A stretch of 64,000 nucleotides of DNA from Chania multitudinisentens RB-25 (GCF_000520015.2 NZ_CP007044.2:3782001-3846000); one strand, 5' to 3'; counted from the stretch's first letter, positions 8,292 to 19,063 are shown. Made by a program: numbers and translations. Notes: a model not told the origin generated them from the letters alone.

Positions 8292-9219
8292 ATGCCGTTG
8301 CTGAGGATGGCCCGATTTCGCTCAACCATTCCTGATTGAGCGTTTCACTGTCCCCCAGGTATTCCAATAACCAAGCCATCGCCGGTGATTGTGCCTTTTG
8401 CTGCCATGTCAGGCAGCAAGCACTGGCTGGAAAAGGTTCGTCCAGTTGCAGTGCCACTAATTCACCGCGTTGCACTAATGGCAACACTCGATGCGCAGGC
8501 ACCATCCCCACACACAACCCGCTACGCAGGCAATCTACCGCAGACACCCAATCCGGTACGGTAAGCCGCCGCTGGTTATCCAGTGACCAGGTGACTCGTT
8601 TAGGTAAATTGCGCGAAGTATCTTCTAACAGCAATGATGGATATGGCCGCAATTGGTCGTTATGCAGCAATCCGCTCAATGCAGCGAGTGGATGTGTTGC
8701 ATTGACCACACAGAGCCAATTCATAAAGCCCATGTCACGAAACGCAAAACCGCCCCCTACCGGAACCGCACGCGTTGCCCCGATCGCCATTTCTGCCCGC
8801 CCATCCACCAGCGCATCCCAAACGCCGTTGAACACTTCCGGTTGCACCACCAATTCCACATCAGGGAAATGATGATAGAAATCCAACACCAACTGGCGGC
8901 TACGCTGCGGTTTCACAATGATATCCACCGCAATCCTTAACTGCCCACGCCAGCCATTGGCCACCTGCTGACATTGATGACGGGTATCAAGCATTTTTTT
9001 GATAACAGCACGAGCTTCTTTGATAAACAGTGCACCAGCAGGCGTCAGTTCCACATCTCGGTGACGGCGTTCAAACAGCGGTACCGCCAGCCATTGTTCC
9101 AGTTGCCGCACGGTATAACTCACCGCGGATGGTACACGATGCAGCTCCTGTGCCGCCGCGCTGAAACTCCCCGTACGCGCTACTGCATCAACGACATCAA
9201 GTGAATATTCAGACCACAT
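8272..9219 (-). CDS. punR: LysR-type regulator PunR (YdhB)
   Basis: A 315-aa LysR-family regulator. The N-terminal winged helix-turn-helix is [20 protein letters not shown] through [14 protein letters not shown]; the C-terminal part is the effector domain. The open frame extends 12 codons upstream to 9255, but the E. coli orthologue begins MWSEYSL, so ATG 9219 is chosen. It is divergent from the transporter gene punC, which the E. coli orthologue activates for adenosine or inosine use. The 125-bp shared intergenic region presumably contains its operators. The gene end overlaps that of purR by 20 bp, convergently. Confidence 0.92.
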   Translation of the reverse strand: MWSEYSLDVVDAVARTGSFSAAAQELHRVPSAVSYTVRQLEQWLAVPLFERRHRDVELTPAGALFIKEARAVIKKMLDTRHQCQQVANGWRGQLRIAVDIIVKPQRSRQLVLDFYHHFPDVELVVQPEVFNGVWDALVDGRAEMAIGATRAVPVGGGFAFRDMGFMNWLCVVNATHPLAALSGLLHNDQLRPYPSLLLEDTSRNLPKRVTWSLDNQRRLTVPDWVSAVDCLRSGLCVGMVPAHRVLPLVQRGELVALQLDEPFPASACCLTWQQKAQSPAMAWLLEYLGDSETLNQEWLSEIGPSSATAFSGDNQ

Positions 9220-9343
9220 ACTCTTGCCTTCAATTTTTTTAACAACACCGTGCAAATATTACCGTTTCACAAGCAGAGTTCCAGCCATATACACTTGCCA
9301 GCGCTAAAAAATTTGCCACCCAAAAACATTGACGAGAAATACC

Positions 9344-10549
9344 ATGCAAAACGTTGGATTTATGTTTTATCTTGCTGGCCTGAGTATGCTGGGTTATCTG
9401 GCAACCGATATGTATCTGCCTGCATTTAGTGCCATGCAGCACGATTTGCACATCTCCGCCGGTGCCATCAGCGCCAGTTTGAGTATTTTCCTCGCCGGGT
9501 TTGCCTTTGCCCAACTGCTGTGGGGGCCGCTTTCCGACTATTTAGGCCGCAAACCTGTGTTGCTGATCGGCTTGGCTTTGTTTGCTCTCGGTTGCCTGGG
9601 CATGCTGTGGGTACAAAATGCCGTACAATTATGGTCACTTCGCTTCATTCAGGCGGTTGGCGTTTGTTCTGCGGCGGTAACCTGGCAGGCAATTGTGGTC
9701 GATCGTTATCATGATGGTAAAGCTAACCGCGTTTTTGCCACCATTATGCCGCTGGTTGCACTTTCCCCAGCATTAGCCCCCTTACTCGGCGCCTGGTTGT
9801 TGAATCATATGGGCTGGCGGGCCATTTTTATCGCACTGCTGAGTATTGCTGTGTTACTGCTTGTACCGACATTGTGGTTTAAAGACACGACCAGAGCGGC
9901 ACTTTCCACCAAGAAAACCTCAGGTATCGGTTTCTTCCAAATCCTGAAATCCCCCGTTTTTAGCGGCAACGTGATGATATTTGCCGCCTGTTCTGCCAGT
10001 TTCTTTGCTTGGCTGACTGGCTCACCGTTTATTCTCGGCAATATGGGATACAGCCCGAGCGACATCGGCCTGAGCTATATTCCACAGACGTTGGCTTTTC
10101 TATTAGGAGGTTACGGTTGCCGTACTGCATTAAACCGTTTTACCGGCAAAACATTGCTGCCGTGGCTGTTGGTCATTTACGGCGTAAGTATAGCGGTACT
10201 CTATCTGGTTGCTACGCTGGGTAACCCGACGTTGGTAACGCTGTTGATCCCATTCTGCGTGATGGCTTTAGTCAACGGTGCCAGCTACCCCATTCTGGTG
10301 GCAAATGCACTGATGCCTTTCCCGGATAACAGCGGCAAAGCCGCGGCGTTACAGAATACGTTGCAATTGGGATTGTGTTTTATCGCCAGCATGTGGGTTT
10401 CCGCCTTTATTGCCCAACCGCTTCAAGCAACGGTCAGCGTGATGGGAGCAACCGTTGTTTTGGCAGCCTTGGGGTATATGATTCAGCGCCCGAAGGAAGC
10501 CACGGGTGAACAGGTAACACGGCAGAAGGCCGCTGACACAACACAATAA
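9344..10549 (+). CDS. punC: Purine nucleoside MFS transporter PunC (YdhC)
   Basis: A 401-aa major facilitator of the drug:H+ antiporter-1 type (Bcr/CflA-like) with 12 predicted membrane segments. The N-terminal pattern [19 protein letters not shown] and the loop 2-3 motif [14 protein letters not shown] are typical. E. coli YdhC/PunC imports purine nucleosides and was earlier annotated as an arabinose exporter. The frame is open from 9329, but ATG 9344 (MQNVGF) has GACGAG upstream and aligns best. It is divergent from its likely activator punR and next to purR, giving a purine-linked cluster. The C-terminus is a short hydrophilic tail. Confidence 0.9.
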   Translation: MQNVGFMFYLAGLSMLGYLATDMYLPAFSAMQHDLHISAGAISASLSIFLAGFAFAQLLWGPLSDYLGRKPVLLIGLALFALGCLGMLWVQNAVQLWSLRFIQAVGVCSAAVTWQAIVVDRYHDGKANRVFATIMPLVALSPALAPLLGAWLLNHMGWRAIFIALLSIAVLLLVPTLWFKDTTRAALSTKKTSGIGFFQILKSPVFSGNVMIFAACSASFFAWLTGSPFILGNMGYSPSDIGLSYIPQTLAFLLGGYGCRTALNRFTGKTLLPWLLVIYGVSIAVLYLVATLGNPTLVTLLIPFCVMALVNGASYPILVANALMPFPDNSGKAAALQNTLQLGLCFIASMWVSAFIAQPLQATVSVMGATVVLAALGYMIQRPKEATGEQVTRQKAADTTQ

Positions 10550-10891
10550 TTACCTTTATAAATAATCACTTAATGAAATTTCTTGCCGGATGTAATTTAC
10601 AGTTGAGCCCGAGCGCCGGCAAGCCTATACTCAAAACGAAATTTTAGAATAACACCGTTACAGAACTTTCATCATGTTTACTCTTGTGTACGTGTATGGC
10701 GTCACACTTTATTTAAGAAATTATTTTACCTGCGTTTTCTTGCGTTGGGAGTCTCTTAAATTTCCTCTGTTCATAGTCGGATATCAGACGCCACGGTGAA
10801 GTTTTATCGTTGGTAAACGTATGGCCTGTAGAAATTTGGCTACGCTATTTTCTTATGGGTCATAAAGTCAGAAGAAGGTGATGGAGAAGCT
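10550..10891. other. Intergenic spacer punC-cfa
   Basis: A 342-bp spacer. An inverted repeat CTTGCCGG (10582-10589) / CCGGCAAG (10616-10623) lies just after punC and may end its transcript, but no T-run follows. The rest should hold the cfa promoters; E. coli cfa has a distal sigma-70 and a proximal sigma-S promoter with a long leader targeted by sRNAs. I could not place the start points. Confidence 0.4.
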
Positions 10892-12043
10892 ATGAGTTCA
10901 TCGTGTCTAGAAGATCTCAGTATTCAGGACAACCCGTGGTATCGTGCCATGCATGAAATGCTCAGTATGGCAGGGATTGAAATCAATGGTTCACGCCCTT
11001 TCGATATTCAGGTTACCAACCCCAACTTCTTTAAACGTGTTTTGCAGGAAGGCTCGTTAGGATTGGGTGAAAGTTATATGGATGGTTGGTGGGAATGTGA
11101 GCGGCTGGATACGTTTTTTCAGTACGTAATCGCCGCCGGTCTTGAAAATAAACTGCCCCGCCACCTGAAAGATACCCTGCGTATCGCCATTGCCCGCCTG
11201 AGTAACCTGCAATCCAAAAAACGTGCCTGGATTGTTGGCAAAGAACATTACGATCTGGGCAACGATCTGTTTACCCTGATGCTTGACCCTCATATGCAAT
11301 ATTCCTGTGGCTACTGGAAAGATGCCACCACACTCGAAGAAGCCCAGACCGCCAAACTGCATATCATCTGTGAAAAGCTGCATTTGCGGCCCGGCATGCG
11401 CTTGCTGGATATCGGCTGTGGTTGGGGTGGCCTTTCTGCCTACGCAGCCAAGCACTACGGCGTTTCCGTGGTGGGGGTAACCATTTCGGCAGAACAGCAA
11501 AAATGGGCGCAGGAGCACTGTGCTGGCCTGGACGTGAACATTTTGCTGCAAGACTACCGCGATCTCCACCAGCAGTTTGACCGCATTGTCTCCGTCGGGA
11601 TGTTTGAACACGTCGGCCCGAAAAATTATCAAACCTATTTCAATGTGGTCAAACGTAATCTCAAAGCGGACGGCATTTTCCTGCTGCATACCATTGGATC
11701 AAATCGGACAGATATGCGTGTTGACCCGTGGATCAACAAATATATCTTCCCGAATGGCTGCCTGCCTTCAGTCGCCCAGATTGCCCAAGCCAGCGAAGGG
11801 CGTTTTGTGATGGAAGACTGGCATAACATCGGTGCAGATTATGATCGCACCCTGATGGCCTGGCATGAGCGTTTCAAACAAGCCTGGCCGCAACTGGCAC
11901 CGCGTTATTCTGAACGCTTCGAACGCATGTTCAGCTATTACCTGAATGCCTGTGCCGGTGCTTTCCGGGCTCGTGATATTCAACTGTGGCAGATAGTGTT
12001 CAGCCCGAACGGCGTTGAGGATGGGCTTCGCGTGCCACGCTGA
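10892..12043 (+). CDS. cfa: Cyclopropane-fatty-acyl-phospholipid synthase
   Basis: A 383-aa enzyme that methylenates cis double bonds of membrane phospholipid acyl chains using S-adenosylmethionine, usually on entry to stationary phase or under acid stress. The SAM-binding motif is LLDIGCGWGGLSAYAAKHYG near residue 175, preceded by HYDLGNDLF and followed by SVGMFEHVGPKNYQTYF, all typical. The ribosome site GGAGAAGCT precedes ATG 10892, nearly identical to the E. coli leader. The neighbours punC and ribE match E. coli order. It is a soluble, membrane-surface enzyme with an N-terminal lipid-binding region. Confidence 0.98.
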   Translation: MSSSCLEDLSIQDNPWYRAMHEMLSMAGIEINGSRPFDIQVTNPNFFKRVLQEGSLGLGESYMDGWWECERLDTFFQYVIAAGLENKLPRHLKDTLRIAIARLSNLQSKKRAWIVGKEHYDLGNDLFTLMLDPHMQYSCGYWKDATTLEEAQTAKLHIICEKLHLRPGMRLLDIGCGWGGLSAYAAKHYGVSVVGVTISAEQQKWAQEHCAGLDVNILLQDYRDLHQQFDRIVSVGMFEHVGPKNYQTYFNVVKRNLKADGIFLLHTIGSNRTDMRVDPWINKYIFPNGCLPSVAQIAQASEGRFVMEDWHNIGADYDRTLMAWHERFKQAWPQLAPRYSERFERMFSYYLNACAGAFRARDIQLWQIVFSPNGVEDGLRVPR

Positions 12044-12060
12044 GAGTCGTTCGTTGGCTC

Positions 12061-12094
12061 ACCAAGAAGAAGCCCAGCCGGGGTTCTTCTTGGT
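12061..12094. terminator. Hairpin between convergent cfa and ribE
   Basis: ACCAAGAAGAA (12061-12071) / TTCTTCTTGGT (12084-12094), extendable inward by CCC/GGG. It is a strong stem between two convergent genes and likely a bidirectional terminator, although no flanking T-run is visible. Confidence 0.6.
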
Positions 12095-12111
12095 GCCCTA
12101 TCCGGCCACCT

Positions 12112-12765
12112 TCAGGCTTTAGGTACCAACGCCTCTGCCGCAGCGGCCATGGCTGCTTCACGGCTGGCCATTACACGCTCCACGGTATCCACCACCGCCT
12201 GAGTCTGTGGGTCAATCTCGATATTCACTTTATCCCCCAGGCGTTTCTTGCCCAGCGTAGTGCGCTCCAGCGTTTCTGGAATCAAATGCACGCAGAAACG
12301 ATTATTCACCACTTCACCGATGGTCAGACTAATACCTTCAATACCAATGAAGCCTTTATGCAGCACATATTTCATCAGATCCGCACTCGGCATTCGCAGC
12401 CAGATCTGGCGATTATTTTCTGAAGTATAAATCTTGGCAATTTCAGCAGTGCAAATAATATGCCCTGACATCAGATGCCCGCCAATCTCATCACCGAATT
12501 TGGCGGCCCTTTCGACGTTAACCACCGCGCCTTGCGCCAAGGCCCCCAGATTAGTCAACCGCAGAGTTTCTTTGACCAAATCGAAACTGACACGGTTACC
12601 TTCAATGGCGGTCACGGTCAGGCAGCAGCCATTATGGGAAACCGACGCTCCCAGCGCCAGCCCCGGCAGCAATTCATCTGGCATTTCAACAATATGAGTA
12701 CGAAAATTGGGTTTTTCATCAATGGCAACCAGCCGGGCGGTGCCTTGTACGATACCGGTAAACAT
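12112..12765 (-). CDS. ribE: Riboflavin synthase alpha subunit
   Basis: A 217-aa enzyme (named ribC in older E. coli maps) that dismutates two 6,7-dimethyl-8-ribityllumazines to riboflavin and a pyrimidine. It contains two tandem lumazine-binding barrels: [12 protein letters not shown] at the start of the first, GGHLMSGHI near 95 and the second repeat from about residue 100. The C-terminus ends in an Ala-rich helix used for trimerisation and is a few residues longer than in E. coli. It is divergent from mdtK across 245 bp. No FMN riboswitch is visible in that spacer. Confidence 0.97.
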   Translation of the reverse strand: MFTGIVQGTARLVAIDEKPNFRTHIVEMPDELLPGLALGASVSHNGCCLTVTAIEGNRVSFDLVKETLRLTNLGALAQGAVVNVERAAKFGDEIGGHLMSGHIICTAEIAKIYTSENNRQIWLRMPSADLMKYVLHKGFIGIEGISLTIGEVVNNRFCVHLIPETLERTTLGKKRLGDKVNIEIDPQTQAVVDTVERVMASREAAMAAAAEALVPKA

Positions 12766-13010
12766 GTCAGCCTCTTAATTCTCAATATGTTCAAAGCGCT
12801 ATCCGCAGTTTGCCCCAGTTGCCGCAGAAAACCAAACTCGCAACAACAAAAAACTGCACTTGCACATTTAATAACTATTTCATCACAACATTGGCTTAAG
12901 TGCACCGAGCAGGTACAATCTTTTTGTACCCCATTCCGCTATTTTTAACTGTTGCCTTCTGACAGCAACCCAAGTCTATCTCTATCATTAATAATTAAAA
13001 AGGTGCATAC

Positions 13011-14387
13011 GTGCAGAAGTATTTCATTGAAGCACGGAGTCTATTAACTCTCGCGATTCCCGTCATCATTTCGCAAGTCGCCCAAACCGCCATGGGCGTA
13101 GTGGATACCATTATGGCCGGTGCTTACAGCGCCACGGACATGGCCGCGGTTGCCGTGGGTACATCCATCTGGCTCCCTGCCATTCTGTTTGGCCATGGTT
13201 TGCTGTTGGCTCTCACCCCGGTTATCGCCCAGTTGAATGGCGCAGGCCGCCGTGACCGTATCGCTCATCAGGTACGCCAGGGGTTCTGGTTGGCATCGGG
13301 GGTTTCGATGCTGATTATCGCCGCAATCTATAATAGTAAATATGTGATCGATATGATGCATGATATCGATCCACTGCTGGCGGAAAAAGCCGTAGGTTAT
13401 CTGCATGCCCTCATGTGGGGCGCTCCCGGTTATCTGTTTTTCCAAGTGGTACGCAACCAGTGTGAAGGTTTGTCCAAAACCAAGCCTGGTATGGTGATCG
13501 GTTTTATCGGTCTGCTGGTCAATATTCCCATTAACTACGTTTTTATTTACGGCAAGTTCGGCATGCCTGAGCTCGGCGGTGTCGGCTGCGGGGTGGCTAC
13601 CGGAAGCGTGTACTGGTTGATGTTCCTGATGATGCATTGGTATGCCAAACGCGCCCCCTCACAGCGGGATATCAGACTGAAAGCAGATAGCCACCGTGGC
13701 CCGGATTGGGCATCCCTAAAACGCCTGATCGGTCTCGGGATGCCAATAGCACTTGCTTTTCTTTTTGAAGTCACGCTGTTTGCCGTGGTGGCCCTGCTGG
13801 TATCCCCCCTTGGCATTGTCTCCGTTGCCGGGCACCAGATTGCCCTGAATTTCAGCGCACTGATGTTTGTCCTGCCGTTGTCACTGGGTGTTGGAGCAAC
13901 GATCCGCGTTGGGCACCGTTTAGGGGAAGGCTCCGTGGAAAATGCACGCGTGGCTGCCTACACCGCAATTTGGGTCGGTATTGCCATGGCGTGCTGTACC
14001 GCGTTATTCACCGCTACCCTACGTGAACACATCGCTCTGCTGTACAACGACAACCCTGAGGTGGTCACTATGGCGTCGCATCTGATGCTGCTGGCAGCCA
14101 TTTACCAGATATCTGATTCCGTCCAGGTCATCGGCAACGGCATTTTGCGTGGCTATAAAGATACCCGCTCGATCTTCTTCATCACTTTTATTGCCTATTG
14201 GCTCCTGGGGTTACCGAGTGGTTATCTGCTGGCTTTGACGGATTATCTGGTGCCCGCCATGGGGCCAAGCGGTTTCTGGATTGGCTTTATTATCGGCCTG
14301 ACCTTTTCCGCTGTCTTGATGGTATTACGTATGCGTTGGCTACAACGGCAGCCAGCAGCCCTGATCCTGAAACGTTCTACCCGTTAA
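13011..14387 (+). CDS. mdtK: MATE multidrug efflux pump MdtK
   Basis: A 458-aa multidrug and toxic compound extrusion family protein with 12 membrane helices, exporting cationic drugs and fluoroquinolones in exchange for Na+ or H+. The start is GTG 13011, supported by AAGGTG seven bases upstream and by alignment to the E. coli N-terminus MQKY. Family marks include [20 protein letters not shown] and [16 protein letters not shown]. The gene order ribE-mdtK-tRNA-Val is as in E. coli. Nothing unusual is seen in length or residues. Confidence 0.97.
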   Translation: MQKYFIEARSLLTLAIPVIISQVAQTAMGVVDTIMAGAYSATDMAAVAVGTSIWLPAILFGHGLLLALTPVIAQLNGAGRRDRIAHQVRQGFWLASGVSMLIIAAIYNSKYVIDMMHDIDPLLAEKAVGYLHALMWGAPGYLFFQVVRNQCEGLSKTKPGMVIGFIGLLVNIPINYVFIYGKFGMPELGGVGCGVATGSVYWLMFLMMHWYAKRAPSQRDIRLKADSHRGPDWASLKRLIGLGMPIALAFLFEVTLFAVVALLVSPLGIVSVAGHQIALNFSALMFVLPLSLGVGATIRVGHRLGEGSVENARVAAYTAIWVGIAMACCTALFTATLREHIALLYNDNPEVVTMASHLMLLAAIYQISDSVQVIGNGILRGYKDTRSIFFITFIAYWLLGLPSGYLLALTDYLVPAMGPSGFWIGFIIGLTFSAVLMVLRMRWLQRQPAALILKRSTR

Positions 14388-14511
14388 AGCGGTTCGCCGG
14401 TCTGCCGCTCACAGCCCGGCGAGCACCTTATCAATCTTGCAGAAAAAACCGCCTTGCTGCACATAAGCTCAGCAATCGCGTGAAATACCAAATAAAATTG
14501 TGCTTTCCCCC

Positions 14512-14540
14512 TTGCCAGCAGGCGGGTAGCTCGTTAATAT
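14512..14540 (+). promoter_or_regulatory. Promoter of the tRNA-Val pair
   Basis: -35 TTGCCA (14512-14517), 17-bp spacer, -10 TAATAT (14535-14540), followed by a GC-rich discriminator (TCGTCCCCGC), the arrangement expected for a stringently controlled stable-RNA promoter. The first tRNA begins about 38 bp after the -10. Confidence 0.75.
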
Positions 14541-14578
14541 TCGTCCCCGCTGTCAACCATGACAGCCAGGAAAAAGAT

Positions 14579-14655
14579 GCGTCCGTAGCTCAGTTGGTTA
14601 GAGCACCACCTTGACATGGTGGGGGTCGATGGTTCGAGTCCATTCGGACGCACCA
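14579..14655 (+). tRNA. valV: tRNA-Val (anticodon GAC)
   Basis: A 77-nt tRNA with encoded CCA. Acceptor stem GCGTCCG / CGGACGC, anticodon stem CCACC / GGTGG around TTGACAT with GAC at its centre, and T-loop GGTTCGAGTCC. It is followed after 20 nt by an identical copy. In E. coli the same pair (valV, valW) also follows mdtK. Confidence 0.98.
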
Positions 14656-14675
14656 AATTCCTAGCATCACCCAGT

Positions 14676-14752
14676 GCGTCCGTAGCTCAGTTGGTTAGAG
14701 CACCACCTTGACATGGTGGGGGTCGATGGTTCGAGTCCATTCGGACGCACCA
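14676..14752 (+). tRNA. valW: tRNA-Val (anticodon GAC), second copy
   Basis: A 77-nt tRNA identical base for base to the one at 14579-14655, including CCA, and probably processed from the same transcript. No integrase or other mobile gene lies next to it, so it is not visibly used as an attachment site here. Confidence 0.98.
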
Positions 14753-14873
14753 CTTCTTTTTAAACACCACCTACCAATCTCTTATCCCCAATAATTAGCG
14801 TTTTTCTTGGTCAATGACAGGATATTGCAGCATCGGGTATCATCATCACAAGAACGTGTTAAAGGCAGCCCTT

Positions 14874-15179
14874 ATGTTGACGTTTAAAGCAGAAACTTCG
14901 TTTGAGTGTCTTGGTGACGGCGTCTCCCGCCGTATCGGAGTCATGAGTGACCAAACGCCCGCCGCGGAAGTGAAATTTGCCGCTGGCGCATTCGGCCAGT
15001 TGCAAAAGCACCCACATCCACAACACATCCAGGTTATTTCCGGTGAATTTGAATTTACCGTTGGCAATGCTATTCACACCTTGTTGGCCGGGGAAACTCT
15101 GTTAATTCCTGCCATAACGCCCTTTGGTTGTTTCTGCCTGGTGGCAGGGAGCCTGTTGGAAATACCGCAAAACACCTGA
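14874..15179 (+). CDS. Small cupin-domain protein
   Basis: A 101-aa single-domain cupin resembling the KdgF/RmlC-like group: short strands with HPHPQHIQVISGEFEF as motif 1 (His46, His48 and His51 available for metal) and a second half ending LLEI. The usual motif-2 histidine (in the HGCxCL pattern of KdgF) is Phe84 here, so the metal site may be incomplete. An open frame extends upstream to 14814, but ATG 14874 begins the conserved MLTFKAETSFECLGDGV. It lies alone between the tRNA pair and pykF. The function is not known; a sugar-binding or isomerase role would be a guess from the fold. Confidence 0.7.
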   Translation: MLTFKAETSFECLGDGVSRRIGVMSDQTPAAEVKFAAGAFGQLQKHPHPQHIQVISGEFEFTVGNAIHTLLAGETLLIPAITPFGCFCLVAGSLLEIPQNT

Positions 15180-15343
15180 ATACCATACCGTTTCGTTAAT
15201 CCCACGATCGGTTATTTTTCTGGATTGGTACAAACCGTTTACAGCAACATTATTTGCGCAACAACCCCGCGTGGATTATTTGCATTTGCGCCACACTTTT
15301 CCTTGTTTTGGCCTAAACCTGCCCCGTACATCGGTTTTTTGTT

Positions 15344-15400
15344 TTGTTTCCCACCGCAGAGCCTTTATAATGCGCAACGTCTTTCAGTTGAATGGTTTCA
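15344..15400 (+). promoter_or_regulatory. Putative pykF promoter with Cra (FruR) operator
   Basis: Possible -35 TTGTTT (15344-15349), 16-bp spacer, -10 TATAAT (15366-15371). TGAATGGTTTCA follows at 15389-15400, one base off the Cra consensus pattern TGAATCGnTTCA. A Cra site downstream of the -10 would repress, matching the known Cra repression of pykF. The promoter assignment is inference; the start codon is 223 bp further on. Confidence 0.55.
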
Positions 15401-15622
15401 GCCCTTGATCTGCGAACACACAATAACAATAATTTCCCGCCCTATTATGTTGCGCAGCATACCCGCGTCCCAACGCAGGCTGAATTTTTCCACATCATTT
15501 CGACTGTGGTCACCTATCCTTAACTATGTTTTGCACTACCAGGAACGCTTCAGATCCCTTACCGCTGCCTCAGCTACCGGTATCGTCCATTTTATTATTC
15601 ATAACTTGCAGAAAAAATCGTC

Positions 15623-17035
15623 ATGAAAAAGACCAAAATTGTTTGTACCATCGGCCCTAAAACCGAATCGGAAGAGATGTTGACCAGCCTGCTGAATGCC
15701 GGCATGAACGTAATGCGCCTCAACTTCTCCCATGGTGATTACGAAGAACATGGCAACCGCATCAAAAATATCCGTTCCGTGATGGCGAAAACCGGCAAAA
15801 CCGCTGGCATTCTGCTAGATACCAAAGGCCCGGAAATCCGTACCATGAAATTGGCCGGTGGCACCGATGCAGCTCTGGTAGCTGGCCAAACCTTTACATT
15901 CACCACCGACCAAAGCGTGATTGGTGATAAAGAACGCGTTGCTGTCACCTACCCTGGATTTGCTGCCGATCTGAGAGTCGGTAACACCGTGCTGGTGGAT
16001 GATGGTCTGATCGGCATGGAAGTTACTGCCGTCACTGAAAACGAAGTGATTTGTAAAGTGCTGAACAATGGCGATCTGGGTGAAAACAAAGGCGTTAACC
16101 TGCCAGGTGTTTCTATCCAACTGCCTGCGCTGGCGGAAAAAGATAAACACGACCTGATCTTCGGTTGCGAACAAGGGGTAGATTTCGTTGCCGCGTCCTT
16201 TATCCGCAAACGTTCCGACGTGCTGGAGATCCGTGAACACCTGAAAACCCACGGTGGCGAGAACATCCAGATTATTTCCAAAATTGAAAACCAGGAAGGC
16301 CTGAACAATTTCGACGAAATCCTTGAGGCTTCCGATGGCATCATGGTTGCTCGTGGCGATCTGGGTGTCGAAATCCCAGTTGAAGAAGTGATCTTCGCCC
16401 AGAAGATGATGATCGAAAAATGTAACCGTGCACGCAAAGTGGTTATCACTGCCACTCAGATGCTGGATTCAATGATCAAAAACCCACGCCCTACCCGCGC
16501 TGAAGCTGGTGACGTGGCTAACGCCATTCTAGACGGTACTGATGCAGTGATGTTGTCTGGTGAAAGCGCCAAGGGTAAATACCCGTTGGAAGCGGTAACC
16601 ATCATGGCCACCATCTGTGAACGCACCGATCGCGTGATGCCAAGCCGTATCGACACCCTGCAAGACAACCGCAAGCTGCGGATCACCGAAGCCGTCTGCC
16701 GCGGCGCAGTCGAAACTGCCGAGAAACTGGACGCGCCATTAATCGTTGTTGCTACCAGCGGCGGCAAATCGGCCAAATCCGTGCGCAAATACTTCCCTAA
16801 CGCCACTATTCTGGCTTTGACCACCAATGACATCACTGCGCGTCAATTAATCCTGAGTAAAGGCATCATTACCCAGATAGTGAAAGAAATCGCCTCTACC
16901 GACGATTTTTACCGCATCGGTAAAGAAGCCGCCTTGGCCAGTGGGCTGGCACAAAAAGGCGATGTCGTTGTGATGGTTTCCGGTGCTTTGGTGCCAAGTG
17001 GTACGACGAATACGGCTTCGGTTCACGTCCTTTAA
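15623..17035 (+). CDS. pykF: Pyruvate kinase I
   Basis: A 470-aa fructose-1,6-bisphosphate-activated pyruvate kinase, the same length as E. coli PykF. It transfers phosphate from PEP to ADP in the last step of glycolysis. Family marks: [26 protein letters not shown], the PEP-site segment [47 protein letters not shown], and a C-terminal effector domain ending [11 protein letters not shown]. It is preceded by a 443-bp spacer with a likely Cra operator and followed by a strong terminator and lpp, the standard pykF-lpp arrangement. The opposing reaction is encoded by ppsA at 30139. Confidence 0.98.
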   Translation: MKKTKIVCTIGPKTESEEMLTSLLNAGMNVMRLNFSHGDYEEHGNRIKNIRSVMAKTGKTAGILLDTKGPEIRTMKLAGGTDAALVAGQTFTFTTDQSVIGDKERVAVTYPGFAADLRVGNTVLVDDGLIGMEVTAVTENEVICKVLNNGDLGENKGVNLPGVSIQLPALAEKDKHDLIFGCEQGVDFVAASFIRKRSDVLEIREHLKTHGGENIQIISKIENQEGLNNFDEILEASDGIMVARGDLGVEIPVEEVIFAQKMMIEKCNRARKVVITATQMLDSMIKNPRPTRAEAGDVANAILDGTDAVMLSGESAKGKYPLEAVTIMATICERTDRVMPSRIDTLQDNRKLRITEAVCRGAVETAEKLDAPLIVVATSGGKSAKSVRKYFPNATILALTTNDITARQLILSKGIITQIVKEIASTDDFYRIGKEAALASGLAQKGDVVVMVSGALVPSGTTNTASVHVL

Positions 17036-17064
17036 TAACTAAACGTGATAAAAACTCTTTGATC

Positions 17065-17091
17065 AAAACGCCGCTTTGCGGCGTTTTTTTA
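17065..17091 (+). terminator. Terminator after pykF
   Basis: AAAACGCCGC / GCGGCGTTTT stem with a TTT loop, then a run of T. A classic intrinsic terminator 30 bp past the stop. Confidence 0.9.
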
Positions 17092-17269
17092 TTCCCTACT
17101 AATTTTTTTCTAAAAAATGCAAGCCCTAATTGTTCATTATTTAGCTAATTTCCATTGAGAGGTGCCCCATGGAATGCGGCTGTTTTCCCTCGTTTTTTAA
17201 CTATTTTGCAAAACAAGGTGCAAGTTTGAGCGAACGATCAAAATAAAGGGCCTCAATACAAAAAAATTA

Positions 17270-17299
17270 TTCTCTTTCGAAAAAAGTTTGTGTAATACT
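17270..17299 (+). promoter_or_regulatory. lpp promoter
   Basis: -35 TTCTCT (17270-17275), 17-bp spacer, -10 TAATAC(T) at 17293. The sequence from TTTGTGTAATACTTGTAACG through the ribosome site TAGAGGGT is almost identical to the strong E. coli lpp promoter and leader. The region upstream is A/T-rich, as in UP elements. Confidence 0.85.
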
Positions 17300-17321
17300 T
17301 GTAACGCTACATGGAGATTAA

Positions 17322-17579
<258 letters not shown>

Positions 17580-17596
17580 GATAGCTTTGGTAATTG

Positions 17597-17628
17597 AAAA
17601 CGGTGCACATTGTGCGCCGTTTTTTTTG
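17597..17628 (+). terminator. Terminator after lpp
   Basis: AAAACGG-T-GCACA / TGCGCCGTTTT hairpin followed by eight T. An intrinsic terminator for the lpp mRNA. Confidence 0.9.
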
Positions 17629-17659
17629 CCTGTTATTCAGCAATTAGCTGCCCCCAGGC

Positions 17660-17688
17660 AAAAAAAAGAGGCCCACATGTTGGGCCTC
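17660..17688 (-). terminator. Terminator after ldtE
   Basis: On the minus strand: GAGGCCCA / TGGGCCTC stem followed by a run of T (A-run at 17660-17667 on the plus strand). It lies just past the ldtE stop. Confidence 0.85.
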
Positions 17689-17710
17689 ATTTCTTCACTG
17701 CTAAAATAAA

Positions 17711-18724
17711 TTAATTGACCGAACTGATAGGTGCCTCAGCAGGAATATCGTTATTCGCGCTCTGCGGCTCTACAGGCGCAAAAGAAACATCAGCAGGGTC
17801 TTGGCCTACGCTCACCAGCACTGGCATACCAGAACGCCGTACAACCGCACTTTCGAACACTGGCAGATCGGTTTGCTGATCATCAGCAAAGGCTTTCTGT
17901 TTTTTAGAAAGTGAAATAGGCATAGTTTGTGGGTCATCACTGGCCACTCTCGACAGCGGCTGATGCACTTCCACATAACGTTTGCCATCAGGCTCAACGG
18001 AAACTTTCACTGGCTCATTGATAATTTGTACCCGCGTACCCTGTGGTATTGTATTGAACAGTGCTTCAATGTCCGCTGGGCGCAAACGAATACAGCCGGA
18101 GCTGACGCGCATGCCAATGCCAAAATTGGCGTTGGTACCGTGGATCAGATATTCACCCTGCCCCATCGCCAAACGTAGGGCAAACAACCCCATCGGATTC
18201 TCTGGCCCGGCAGGGATAACCGCCGGTAGTATTTCACCCTGTTCCGCATAGCGTTTACGAATATTGGCCGTTGGCGTCCAGGTTGGGTTCGCAATCTTCT
18301 GGCTGATGGAGGTCACTTTCAGTGGGGTGTTCATCCCTGTCTGGCCGATACCAATCGGATAGACAATGACTTTATTCTTACCTTTCGGATAGTAGTAAAG
18401 GCGCAATTCCGCCAGATTAACCACAATCCCTTCACGTGGCGTATCAGGTAATAACATCTGTGTCGGGATCGTCAGCGCCGACCCCGGTGTTGGCAGATAA
18501 GGATCGGTGCCTGGGTTGGCTTCTAACATCCCCAGCAAGCCAATTTTGTACTCTGCGGCAATGGCTTCCAGTGAATGCCCCGCATTCGACACATTATAAA
18601 TGATGTTTTCACCAATCAGACGGCTGCCCGATGGTGGCAATGGATATTCATTCGCACTGGCGGCTTGAGTCCCCGTCAGTACGGTAGCGAATAACATACC
18701 CATTAAAGTCAACGCACGTTTCAT
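17711..18724 (-). CDS. ldtE: L,D-transpeptidase LdtE (YnhG; ErfK/YbiS family)
   Basis: A 337-aa periplasmic enzyme. Signal peptide (MKRALTLMGMLFATVLTGTQ..ASA), then a LysM-like peptidoglycan-binding segment (about residues 42-90), then a YkuD catalytic domain with HGTNANFGIGMRVSSGCIRLRP (catalytic His and Cys). In E. coli YnhG forms 3-3 mDAP cross-links. Start choice: ATG 18724 has AGGA six bases upstream; ATG 18730 overlaps that site, and longer starts lack one. The C-terminal 70 residues are variable and polar. Its position next to lpp matches E. coli and suits a role in lipoprotein/wall cross-linking. Confidence 0.93.
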   Translation of the reverse strand: MKRALTLMGMLFATVLTGTQAASANEYPLPPSGSRLIGENIIYNVSNAGHSLEAIAAEYKIGLLGMLEANPGTDPYLPTPGSALTIPTQMLLPDTPREGIVVNLAELRLYYYPKGKNKVIVYPIGIGQTGMNTPLKVTSISQKIANPTWTPTANIRKRYAEQGEILPAVIPAGPENPMGLFALRLAMGQGEYLIHGTNANFGIGMRVSSGCIRLRPADIEALFNTIPQGTRVQIINEPVKVSVEPDGKRYVEVHQPLSRVASDDPQTMPISLSKKQKAFADDQQTDLPVFESAVVRRSGMPVLVSVGQDPADVSFAPVEPQSANNDIPAEAPISSVN

Positions 18725-19063
18725 TCTCATTCCTATTCTTATGACACCCTGATATTTGCAGTTACGGGCCTGCGACATTCACTGCCCGCACGCCAAATAC
18801 TTCAGGCATAGTTCAATCGCAAGGCCGTTTGGCTCTTGCTGGTTGGTTAATCAGACAAATGCTCGCTTAATACTAGCAAGAACAGGACTAAAGGCAATAA
18901 GTTGTCTAAAAATCAACATGTTATAACGTAGTCAACCTATCAGACGATCAACCACTAACCTGCTGAAATACCACTGATTTAACCAGAATAGGGAGGGTTT
19001 TGCCGGGTTTGTAAAGGTTCCTTGACATAAACAGCGTGCAGTGAATATAGGTTATGGCAACCT
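18725..19063. other. Intergenic spacer sufE-ldtE
   Basis: A 339-bp spacer after sufE and before the ldtE start, both on the minus strand. It should contain the ldtE promoter. I see no small gene with a ribosome site and no convincing terminator for the suf operon. Confidence 0.3.

Noticed and set aside
12766..13010. FMN riboswitch upstream of ribE
   Set aside because: The conserved FMN-aptamer words are not recognisable there, and in enterobacteria the riboswitch precedes ribB rather than this gene.
14579..14752. The tandem tRNA-Val genes as an integration hotspot
   Set aside because: No integrase, att-like direct repeat or atypical gene cluster follows; the next genes are a cupin and pykF.
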